From NCBI GenBank assembly GCA_947359465.1, contig OX375875.1, positions 57,537,981 through 57,601,980 on the forward strand: a stretch of 64,000 nucleotides of DNA, written 5' to 3'. Below, piece by piece: positions 35,475 through 45,757 of the stretch. The position numbers were made by a program, and so were the translations under genes. The notes beneath the pieces were generated by a model. The model did not search any database. It was not told where the DNA came from and saw only the letters and a program-made list of their open reading frames with translations. Numbering within the stretch: the first letter of the stretch is position 1; every line of letters starts with the position of its first letter. The stretch comes from Metellina segmentata. Its lineage: Eukaryota > Arthropoda > Arachnida > Araneae > Tetragnathidae.

Positions 35475-36955
35475 GAATAAATCCAATCTTATTTATATCA
35501 TAATTTGATATCTTAATATTTCGTTGCTCCATTATATCAATAAATCGTAGGGGCTTACAAGTGGAACTTACTACACATAGTTTTGAGAAAACGAAAGATA
35601 TATTATTTTACCAAATCTTTGCTCAGTAAGTGTATATTTCAAGGACAAATCCAACATTAATGGAAAAAAAAACATCTTAGTTTTATTTCACCATTCGAAA
35701 AATAGCCGCTTTTTAAGAATTGCTAAAAAAATTATGTCGTGGAAATTTTGACTTTGTGTGTTTAAATTGCAAGCTCATGAAATATTATTTTGAACTGTAA
35801 TGGCGCGGTTTGTTTTGTTTTAAGCAGCTTAAAACGAAATTGAAATTGGTAAGTTATCAGTTGAGACAAAGAGAGAGAGAGAGAGAGAGAGATAAATCAA
35901 AATACATGTATTAAGGATTTACTGTTTTGAAACTTATGTTAATGTAATATTCTTTTTTATTTTTTCGGATTAAGAACATTATGCACTTCTTGTGAAATGC
36001 TTAACATAGCAAAATACATTTTACTGCTTGAAGAGAAGTATAAATTTAAAAATATATTTCGCTATCAAATTACAAGTTTTAAAATTTTCTCTCGAATACT
36101 TATCACTATTCTACATAATAAGCAATAAATATATATTTCATTCGTTGCACCTTTTGGGACATAACCACAGTAGAGGAAGGGTAATCTCAGAAATTTAGTT
36201 TAAGAATCATTATTTAATACAATACAATGTTTTGTTCAAAAATTATTTATACACTTTTATTCATTTCAGTAGACTGTTGTAGTTCGGTAAAGAATAATAT
36301 ATAAAATGGTTGATCATAGGTCAATATTCATTCACTTTACATATGTTTTATTCAAGTTGGAATATTCTGGTCTGAGTCCAATTGTCACTGCTGTGAGATA
36401 ACCATAGCCTCTCTTCGTTGTGTTTGAAAAAAAGTTGGAGCAAGTGGTTGAAAAAAAAGCGGTTGAAAAATAATGATGACGTGAGTAGTCTAATTTTATA
36501 ATGAACTAAGATATATAGAAACAATTTTTAACAATAATTATCTCTCATAAGTACAACGGTTACACATTATATTTTCTTGTTTCAGATAAGGAATTCCGTT
36601 CAAAGACAATTAAGTACAAAATAGAGGTTTAGTAACTGTACATATTACATGATATATTTCGAAACAATTATCAGAATCAGAATACCTCCGGGATTTTGTT
36701 AGCATTTACGTACAATTCAGTCATGAAAACCCATATAACGGTAAGTGGTTGGGTTAATAAATAATATGAAATCCATTACTGTATTTCAGAGAACTTCCAC
36801 TTAATTGTAACTGAGAAGTTGAGATGTTGGGCTCGTGTGGGATTAGAGACTGAGATTTATAGTGAGCATTAATGAGGGTGGACGGCGATCCACACTCCAT
36901 CCTCCTCTATATGCCTATTGACGTTGGTATTGTCAAGTTATGTTGATATTTTCGA
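35475..36955. other. AT-rich stretch with a (GA)n tract
   Basis: (GA)n at about 35869-35891. No gene or element end otherwise recognised. Confidence 0.6.
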
Positions 36956-36959
36956 CGAC

Positions 36960-37908
36960 TGTAGCACACAGATTATACGACGACAGCTGAGTTACTTTCC
37001 ATTCGAGCAGCTTCATCCTGGGCACTGCGATTGCTCAGAAAACACAAGTATTTTCTCCGACAGTCTGTCCAGCGTGACTCTGTAGACCAACCTTCTCACT
37101 ACTAACCCTATGGCACAAAGAATACATTCCATCATTGAAGCAGCAGCTCCATCAATGTGTATTTATATATCTTGGGTCATAGGACATTCCGGTGTTGAAG
37201 GAAACGGAGCAGTAGATAATCTTGCAAGAAGTTCCACCGGTTATCCGTCCATCCGCCTGCATCCCATCCGTCTTCCGGCGTCTCATCTGAAGAGGTCCGT
37301 CAATATTGCATCAGCTAACATATGGCAAGAAAGATGGATAAATTCCAACAAAGATCGGATAATATTTTAATTCTTTCCCAAGGTCTGTAAAAAGCGCCTC
37401 CTCTCAACCCCAGAGATCAACCACTTTTACACGGGCCACGGCCCGTTACTACAGTGTCTATTTAGGTCGAATATCCATTGTGATCTCTGCATCTGTGGAA
37501 TAGAAGAAGACCCGGACCACTACGTTAACACTTACCCTATTACATCTCTTCTACACATCAAGGAAGAAGCACCTCAGTACTAAGACACCTGGCATAAACG
37601 CATGGCTGTTCATCCCTTGCATCAAAGGAAAATAACACAAATCGTACGATATGTGACCTCCAAGGAATTTGAACTTAAGCAAGAGGTTTAGGTTCAATTT
37701 TTGACTGCAAGACATTAATTGCCCTTATAACCTCAAACTTTTATTAGAGCAGCACCTGAGTGTGCATTTCATAACTTATAATTTATGTTTTGCATCCCAC
37801 CAAATTAATTTTCTTTTTCAAAATCGGTTATCTTTACGTTATGGGAAAGTTTGTTTACCATAAACCCAATCCAAGGGTCGGAATCTCATGACGGAGTTAA
37901 GTTAAGTT
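36960..37908 (+). pseudogene. LINE fragment: RNase H domain and C-terminus
   Basis: The 37110-37370 frame carries 'WVIGHSGVEGNGAVDNLAR', the conserved 'W-PGHSG--GNE-AD--A' block of LINE-encoded RNase H. Just upstream, in a nearby frame, 'SIFSDSLSSV' matches the catalytic 'DS' strand of the same fold. Downstream, after a stop, 'TPEINHFYTGHGPLLQCLF' and 'CDLCICGIEEDPDHYV' match the segment that follows RNase H in I/Jockey/R1-type LINEs, with its zinc-knuckle-like cysteines. The reverse transcriptase is absent (5'-truncated) and stops break the frame. A 'gttaagttaagttaggt' near 37897 may mark the 3' tail. Confidence 0.82.
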
Positions 37909-38123
37909 AGGTATATGTTGTCAAGAAGAGCTCAGTTTAAATCTTTCTCAGCGTCCATAATTTACAAAGTGTTTTCTACAAGATATCTCCATTACCAATA
38001 TCTGGCCAATTTTACAATTGAGAAGGTACCACATGAAGACAAAACTGCCCAATTACTACTAGGGAAATAAAGATCCAAGTAAGAAAAACAAATTGCCCTT
38101 TGCCAAGAATAGGTGAACATTGT

Positions 38124-38815
38124 AATCGTTTTTTAATCAAAGGCTCAACAGGAAACAAAGGAGCTAAGATGACTAAATTAAAATGGTTGAATCATTTATA
38201 ACGCAATCGCAGTACTGAAGCATCAATGGTTTAAAATTGAGGTGACATAATGAAACCACCAATTTACAAGTAAAACACACTAATTCGAAAAACATAATTT
38301 TGGGAAAACAAAGAGGAAATCTACACTACCCTACAATGATAGACCGAACAGCAAGATATGATCGTATATGGGAAATAATACATGCTCTAATATAGGGATG
38401 GTCCCCCCACGTGCTGCAGTTACACTAGCAACCCTTCTGGGCATACTTTCAACAAGGTTTAGATACACAGCTATGGGTATTTCTGTCCTTTCCTGCTGCA
38501 AGAATGTCGCCAACTCAGCTGCAGAGATCGGACGTGTTTCCCTGGTCCGTAAGTGTCGCTCTCACTCGTCCCACAAATGTTCTATGGAGTTTAGGTCGGA
38601 CTCAGAGCAGGTCAGGGAAGACGTTTAACTTCCATATCTTGATACCACTGCTTGACAGAGGCTGCAACATGAAATGAAGCGTTGTCGTTATAGAAGTAAT
38701 ATTCGTCCATTTTATAAAATTGTCAAAGCGTACGAAGAACCTGACAGTCCAAAATGTTCATGTAGGCGTCGGTGTTCAATGTACCAGGAACATCATGCAA
38801 AGGTCCCAGGTGTAA
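38124..38815 (-). mobile_element. Tc1-like element remnant, copy 1
   Basis: This matches the copy at about 56560-57255 along its length, including the non-coding flank with 'ggagctaagatgactaaa' and 'aagtaaaacacactaattc' and the terminal-type motif 'cactaccctacaatgatag' (from 38324). The minus strand then enters the transposase C-terminus. Similarity stops near 38815, in 'ggtcccagg', where the other copy continues, so this one is truncated on that side. The frame is degraded by frameshifts and the catalytic blocks are only just recognisable. Confidence 0.78.
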
Positions 38816-38819
38816 TGTT

Positions 38820-40610
38820 TATTTCTATCCTTTATTTTCTTAAGGAAATGTAGAGGCAATAAATAAAGGTTGCAATTTTTCAGTTGTGCCTGTTATTGCC
38901 AGAAGTTGATTCCTGATTTCCTAAATATAAGAATAGGACTTCTGGAGCAATAACCCGATGTCTCCCATTATCAAAATGGTGATTTCTTATGAAAAATATG
39001 TGAATAAAATTTTAATATACAACCTGGGCATTCAAGAAAGTACAGATGATATTGTCATTTTTTGATGAATGAGAGAGTATTGACTTTCTCTAGGAATGCG
39101 TCGATGCTAGACTCGAACTAGGAGGCCGAAAGATGTTGGCTTTCATAAAATTGGAGGTGATGTGGGGACAGTAGAAACGACGGCCACTTCCCAACCTTTT
39201 TTTTTATTTTTGTACTTTTCGGTGAACAGATTTCTTTACTGGAGGACAACAATTGAGGATGACATATGGATTGCTGGGAATTTCTTGATGGGAGGGAGTA
39301 GAAGGAGTGTCCAGCACTCAAAAAATTTGCAAACAGTTGGTCTATAAAAGTGATCTTAGAAATGTATCTCCAAAAATAGACTGTAGATGACAAGAACACG
39401 TGAGATTACGTTGAAGAAAACATAAACCTTTATTTTCAAGGTTGAATGAGCAAAAGTTCAACGTTATTTGGATTCATGTCGTAGATAAGGTACCATAACG
39501 CCAACGATGCATAATGCCATTGACGATTGAACAACTCTAAAAACTAGGATATCTATAAAGTTTATTTTACAAGTTAAACCATTTGCATTTCAATTGACCT
39601 GGAACTATCCTCGTACCGACATCATGTCGTCCCATATATCGTCATCAGTTGATGATTCTGAGCGATACCTCGCAGTGTGTATACTCTTTGATATTGAGTA
39701 AATTATTAAGATATTAAGTAATAAAATAAGTTAAAGTACAGACCTTCACAAAAATTACACGGAAATTAACAACCGCTCCGGGGCGACCGTATCAAAGATC
39801 CGCACTCCTCGAAGATGAGAAAATAGGGGGTGACTGTGCAATCCAAAAACTCGAAGAATTACAGGTAATTTCTTTTGAGATTGAGCGATCGTTGGAAATA
39901 CCGTTTCGGTGGGGAATAATCCACAAGTACAGGTGGACCGCAAAACTCCACTCCCTGCCAATAGAGAGTTCTTCCGAGAAATTCGCACAGTCAACCCTAA
40001 GAAAAACCAGGCTGACTCTTTCACAGTCCACCCTCGCGAAAATCAGTGAAAGAGTGACAATTTTCACAACAAATCTTGGTTTTGTACAGCGGGCATGATT
40101 TCACATTTCATCGCCAATTGGGCCGCCAAAATTCCATATTTAATGGTTCCTGACTCTCTTAAACTTTGCAAAGTTCTGCCAACTAATAACCCCACTCCAC
40201 GTCCTCTTTTGGTTCAAGTGACTGCTTTTGCATTAATTGGGATATAAAATCATCCATCCATCACACCGACTCGGAACAACCATCAAAAATATCATGAGAT
40301 CTTAATGTATAATCTGATAGAATTCCCGAAGCCGTACGATGAAAAATGATGAACATAATTCCCTTTTTTATAATTGAGCCGTTGAAGAAATTTTGGCAAG
40401 GGAAAGAACCCCCTAATTCGCCGGGTTTTCTTGGAAAAGTAATCCCTCTTCATTGTTTCAGCAGAGGGAATCTCATCCTGTGATTTTCTAATTTCTAGCT
40501 GGGACTGAAAAGCATCTTCTGAAAGCGTTCATTTCTGTAAGTTTTAGACGTGTTGAAAACTTTCACTGTGACACTTGCAAGCAGACGATATAATCACTGA
40601 TGGTATACCT
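38820..40610. other. No gene identified; balanced-composition island
   Basis: 39750-40560 is comparatively GC-balanced and non-repetitive, with homeodomain-type sites such as 'gcattaattggg' (near 40230). Overlapping frames at 39755-40098 run on both strands with no recognised domain. 40015-40055 holds a 10-bp inverted repeat 'actctttcac'/'gtgaaagagt'. 39080-39130 has a tRNA B-box-like 'gttcgagtctagc' on the minus strand without an A box. Nothing here is firm. Confidence 0.4.
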
Positions 40611-40613
40611 TTA

Positions 40614-40862
40614 TATGAGGCGTTGTGGATACAAAAGGAGAACTTAACATTGGATGAAATTTATTTCTTCTATATTTTGGTTTGTCAGACATTAGTGAAT
40701 AGTGGTATTAGCTCTTTCTTTGAGTTCGCCCTTTCTAACCCTATAAAAGTAGGCTGACAATAGCTCTTCTATGTTCTAAGAGTGGTAGAGTTCCGCGTTT
40801 AAAGGAGTTTTTCTGTAACTCAACATTTGTTGAGTTCGACCTTTGTATTCGCAACGCCTCAT
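40614..40862. mobile_element. Putative 249-bp MITE with ~35-bp inverted ends
   Basis: The left end 'tatgaggcgttgtggataca' and, reversed, the right end 'tatgaggcgttgcgaataca' are followed by related 'aaagg(a/t)(g/c)gaactyaac'. The right end also contains a small internal palindrome 'actcaacatttgttgagt'. A target duplication was not clear. The 60-codon frame at 40575-40757 overlaps it and is not a gene. Confidence 0.65.
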
Positions 40863-40869
40863 ACATTTT

Positions 40870-42265
40870 ATTACCATTTTACTACATAATTGTCAAAATA
40901 TACGTATTAAATGAGCACCATATTAAAGAAATAAATTTAATTTGATAAAATTCTAGGAATTCGTAAAAACGTTTCCTGATTTTTTGAGATAATTGAACTA
41001 TAATTCCTTTGAAAACATCGCATTCTTCATTTTAAATACTACATTTAAAATCTTGAGATTCAGTTTTGATTACTTACTTTTTTCTAAAAGTTAACAGTAA
41101 TTAATAGAACCCATTTAGCATTCAATACCTGGAAGCAACAAGTTTTAATAAGTCTTTCACTGTTTCTTCATTGTGCGATAAAGTAATCCCCGAACAGTTT
41201 TTACTTAAATATATTTATTGCCTCAATCTATACAAAAACATATACTTTTTTCACTTTTGACTTCGTCAAATCTTACTGAAAAAATAACAAAGGCTTATAT
41301 GAATAAACCTGCTAAACAGTTCGTAAACAAATACGTTAAAAATGCATAATAAAAGTAAAAGTTTAGCGTTGTTAAAAAAGAGAGAAAATAGAGAGCCTTG
41401 TGAGAGTGGATTTTAATTACCCATTATCCAACCTATTATTATTTACCCTTCAGAAACAGACTCTCATTGTCTTTCTTGTTGCCATTATTCTTTCTTTTAA
41501 TTTTGCTTATTACGTAATTTCCTGTGCTTCATGCTATAGCAAAGTGCATCCTCTTTGTACTTTGCAATTTACAGAAAAGACGCGCTGTGTTAGTGATAAA
41601 GTGGAGCGTCTTTTTCGAGATTTTTTTAAAAACGGGAAGAAAGAAAAGAAAAATAAGGTACAAGTAATTACGTTTTAAACTACTCTACTTATCTTTTTCA
41701 TAATACCGTCTTATGAATAAATATTAGCGTAGAAAACAATGCACTCTACATCCGCTACGTCTAACGAACTGCAGAAATGTGTTGCTAATAAATCTAATTA
41801 AATTTTCATTGGAGTATAGGCGTAAATTTATTACTTGTTCAAGTGATGCCTTTTTTCTTCTAGAATTGTCTAATAAAAAACGATTTTAGTTCATATAAAT
41901 TACGTTTAAGTTTCACTACAGCGGAAAGATTATTTTTTATTTGACATTTTAAGAGCAATTGCATAAATAGACAAGAAAAATATTTTGCATTATTTTAATA
42001 AAGCGCGTTTCGTTTCTTAATTTGAAGAAAAATTAGTTTGTATTTAATGTTAAAAAGAACTGAAAAATTAAACAATTAAGTTGAAAGAAAACTTTTCTTT
42101 ATTTAAAATTAAAATTATAATTAAATTTAGATTGTTTAGTATATTCAGTTAATCATTTCAACTACTTCTTACTATGGAATGATCTAATCAATTATCAGAT
42201 GTGCATTGCTATATTCATACCTGCTGTGTGTACGGATATATCATATAAAGTTAAGCTATACTGTT
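40870..42265. other. AT-rich stretch, nothing identified
   Basis: A 92-codon frame at 41400-41678 is hydrophobic then lysine-rich, with no domain recognised, and is treated as chance. Confidence 0.55.
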
Positions 42266-42278
42266 GAACTATACCAAA

Positions 42279-42724
42279 GAGCCGCGGTAGCTCAGTCAAT
42301 AGAGCGTCGGGCTCGCATCAGAAGGGTTGTGGGTTCTGTCCTCGGCGGAGCCTATAATTCTGATGATTGCGAGATCGAAACTTTGACCTGGCTTAAGACC
42401 GTCGTGCTCACTAATGGTGACTGGGGCACGTTAAATAGGTCGAGGTCACAAAGTATCCCATGTTCCCATACCAAATCAATACCTCTGGGGGTACCTTATC
42501 AGAGGGTTATCGGCCTCTGATTGGGATCTAAATTACGATATGTGTGAGTGAATGAATGTATGAAAGGGACCATCCTGTAAAACGGATGTGTCATGTATGT
42601 CGAGCAAAGACGGACTTCCTCCCAATGGACTTCCTCCCAATGAATAACATGGAAGGCGCACCCGTCTTCGACGGGCCTGGCACTCCTCCGTTCTGCCAGT
42701 TTAGGCATAAGAAACAACAACAAC
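42279..42724 (+). mobile_element. Full-length tRNA-derived SINE, 12-bp target duplication
   Basis: The tRNA-like head 'gccgcggtagctcagtcaat' contains an A-box region (TAGCTCAGT at 42288-42296). A B-box-like 'ggttctgtcc' follows at 42332-42341. A body of about 350 bp ends in a (caa)n tail 'gaaacaacaacaacaa'. The perfect 12-bp duplication 'aactataccaaa' lies at 42267-42278 and 42725-42736. The body differs from the other SINEs in the window. Within it 'gacttcctcccaatg' occurs twice in tandem (about 42611-42641). Frames at 42206-42788 are by-products. Confidence 0.9.
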
Positions 42725-42783
42725 AACTATACCAAATAAAAGCAAACCGATCAATTGTATTAAACTTATATTCATGATTTGAA

Positions 42784-42844
42784 TACATTCTTTAGTAATA
42801 CCACTGACCTCTTTGACAGGTCAATGGTCTTACTAAAGAATGTA
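42784..42844. repeat. 61-bp near-perfect hairpin
   Basis: The arms are 27 bases each (42784-42810 and 42818-42844). They begin 'tacattctttagtaa' and end in its complement 'ttactaaagaatgta', with 25 of 27 positions pairing and a 7-base loop. It lies 47 bp after the SINE target duplication. It could be a pre-microRNA-like foldback, a tiny palindromic MITE or a palindromic relic; nothing shows transcription. Confidence 0.9.
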
Positions 42845-42849
42845 ACGCT

Positions 42850-44155
42850 ATAAGTGGAAAACATGTGGCTATTAGGGAGTGAGGTCCTGTATAGACATAG
42901 TAGCCATCATTAGTTCAAATCAAAATTCATGCGCTTAAATAGAAGAGATTGGAAACCAGACAAAACAAGTAGACCTTCAGTTGCATTTTCCAATTTGAAG
43001 AAAGCAAACTTCGAAAGGGTAACACATTGAACGATTCTTAATGTTCATACAGAGTTGAAGAAGTAAAAATTTAATATGAATACAATATACGCATGATTAT
43101 ACAACATAAAATAAACAGATCAATCATGACATTACTCATTAAATTCGAAGTTTAAACGAAATTGAAGCCTTATTCCTTGAAATGAATTTCATTCTTCAGA
43201 TAATTAGATTTTTGTAATCTAAATTACTACTTCTATGATCAAAAATTATTCAAAGATAAATAATGAGTGAAATTTAACTTGCCTTGAAGTAAAAACAATA
43301 TATATATATATATATATCTCACTTTGCAGATCTGAAAATACAGATACGTATTTGAACGAGAAGAGCTATTTCAAACTGTTATGTCGTAAATAGATGATTG
43401 ATGGTTTATGCTATAAATCAGTAAAGAGAAAAATAGCACACAAATACGGACATTTAAATAAATAAGCCATATATGCTAGGAAAGCTAATACATAAATAAA
43501 CGAAACGTTTCCACCTCTAATTAAACAACACAATTTGTTTACTCTTCACCGTTTGAAATATCTTGACTGTCCCAAATATAGTTAGGCCTCCTCTTACGTG
43601 GATATTATAATTCCTACCTGCGCCGTCACTTTTGTTGAACGTAAACAGTCCATACCATTCATTTTGATAAGTATAAATTTGCGTGTGTCTTGGCACGCAT
43701 TTCGGGGATCGAACATCAAAGAAATCAATACTTTTTTAGGCGTAAGCCGCTTTGTTTATTATAGGAACTATTTCGGAAACCCGGAACGCTTGAGTCTCTA
43801 CCGATGTTAGGAAGAATTATTTTGAGGTAGGTTATGTATTGATTCACCTCAGAAATAGTTCGGAATGTTTACTGGCAGTTGCTTAGCATAACGCAGTGCT
43901 ACCAGTTCGGGCAAAACCATTCAAGCAGTTTTTCGAATATGCCCTGACATTGGAGATGGTTCCGATATATGATATCAACACTTGCAGCAGCTGTTTGCGA
44001 TGCCTTCTTTCAGGTCATTTATGAGTACAGGGGACGAGGAAATGAGGGAGTTGCTGTTTTCGATAAATTCTCACTAAAGAATAGCTAAGTATTATACAGG
44101 AAACTACTAAACTACTTGTGTAAATTTTAAGGAAGGTCTTTCTAATATCCTACAT
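42850..44155. other. No gene identified
   Basis: Contains an (AT)n tract at about 43299-43317. A 70-codon frame at 43598-43810 is not recognised. Confidence 0.5.
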
Positions 44156-44159
44156 ATTA

Positions 44160-44420
44160 CTTGAACATTTTGATTATGGCACCACGCAGGCGAGTTTGGG
44201 AACCCCTTTGCGTTACCCTTGTGTGAACCACGGCGGTTGCACAAGGGTAACACAAACTACCCTTGTCACTATGTCACACTTCGCAACCTTCTTAAAATTC
44301 CTCAAAATAATTAAAGATGGTAAAACATCCATGATTTACCGCAAATTTGAACCAGGAATCTTTCAATTTAGAAGCCAGCAACCTGACCCTGTGAGCGATT
44401 GATCGCCACCTAACCTTCCT
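44160..44420 (-). mobile_element. SINE-like repeat with degenerate tRNA head
   Basis: On the minus strand, 'ggttgctggcttctaaattg' and 'gattcctggttcaaatttgc' (44378 down to 44345) resemble the SINE tRNA head with a mutated B box. The far end holds two copies of 'acaagggtaac' (44213 region reversed, 44242 region), related to 'gttgtgttaccttgtg' at the end of the SINE body near 29078. Boundaries are approximate and no target duplication was found. Confidence 0.5.
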
Positions 44421-44999
44421 GTTGGATTACCTTCGCGTCTAAAACATCCCTGTTGTGACTAAATTCTGATGAAAAATCATTTTCCAAACTATCACCAGTT
44501 CTAGGCAAGGAACGATTTGTATTTCCTACTTCGAGCTTCATTCCTCCTTGGGACAATCTGACAGTTTTGTCTACACCAGGCCTTATGTCATTGAAAAAAC
44601 AAACCGAATCTCGATGGACAAGATATCTCGTCATTAGCAAAATTGATCAGTTCCTAAATGAGATATATCAGCCGTTAATTTTGAAATTGGTATAAGTCCA
44701 TTTTTTCATACACCGAGAGTTTAAATTAATGTTAAATTATTGGCAAACGTCACTTTATTCGGATGATGGTTTTAACATTATAAACCTGTTAAATTTTATT
44801 ATGCAATAATAAGTATTTAAATTGTCGAAGAAAAATTTTTTTCAAAGGGGATTTATACCACTTTAAAAAATAACGGCTCATATATCGATATTCCAAAACA
44901 TTTGGAGTGTTAAGTGGATTAGAGAACATTAAATAAAATATACATTAATACACAAAATTAGCCCGTTTCGGTTTACCTTTTACCACACTTAGGAATGTA

Positions 45000-45300
45000 T
45001 ATCCGAATAATACTCGCTTCGCAAGGGTACTTTTGGGACAAGATCGATTGATCCGCTGCTTGGCCACCGCGATCATCCCGTTTATTATGTATTGATTTTA
45101 GACCCTAGGGATACCTCAAAGGCATTGAGAACGAAATGCTCATTGACTCGAGAGCTGATATCATCGCAACTCTGTGCTGAACTTACAGGTGTCTTCTAAA
45201 AGCATGTATTTTTTAACCTGCATTACAATCAATGTTCCGACGTTGTTAGTAGCAGATTTTTTGCTGGTGGCTGTAACTTTGATACACTGCTGTGAAACTA
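45000..45300 (+). pseudogene. Mariner-like transposase C-terminal remnant
   Basis: In shifting plus-strand frames, 45050-45150 gives a 'WPPRSS' block then 'GYLKGIENEMLIDSRADIIA'. About 45180-45300 gives 'LTGVF', 'NLHYNQCSDVVSSRFFAGGC' and 'NFDTLL' before a stop. This is the order of the DUF4817-type transposase C-terminus, compare 'WPARSPDLS..D', 'VEELVARI', 'GVFQNVRMSMRRR' and 'GINFEHLL' in the intact protein at 45955-47031. Only the C-terminal third is seen, with stops and frameshifts. No terminal repeats were located. Confidence 0.65.
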
Positions 45301-45757
45301 AGTGTACACCTGCAAACTATAGAAATAGGTTCAATTAAATCGCTTTATCCACATTAGTATACTTTGACTTTGGAACATCTGGCTGGGACATTCTGGTTCA
45401 TATTAAAACATCTGACTGACAAACGGGTACATCCTTATATGAATATGTAACAGATCTGGTTGAGGGATACACTAAATATTACTGAGGTGATCACCAGAGA
45501 GGGTCAGTTGGTTAATAATCTCCTTTCTTTGCGCTTAAAGTAGTATTATCAGTAAAAACTTATATATTTATATTGTGAAACACCGTCAATATTTAGTAAA
45601 CAGGAATAAATGCAATTTCAATTAAATGAGCACAAATATATATTTCCAATATCAAAACGTTGTCACCCATTATGCACGTCTCTAATGTGAGCCTGCATGT
45701 TAATTTCTTTCAAAAGTAAACCCAGAGGTATTCACCCCTTTGAGAGATTCACATGTA

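Noticed and set aside
39100..39135. SINE B box on the minus strand
   Set aside because: A single B-box-like match without an A box, body or tail.
42279..42350. Functional tRNA gene
   Set aside because: Boxes are present but the cloverleaf does not close well and the unit is a 446-bp SINE with target duplication.
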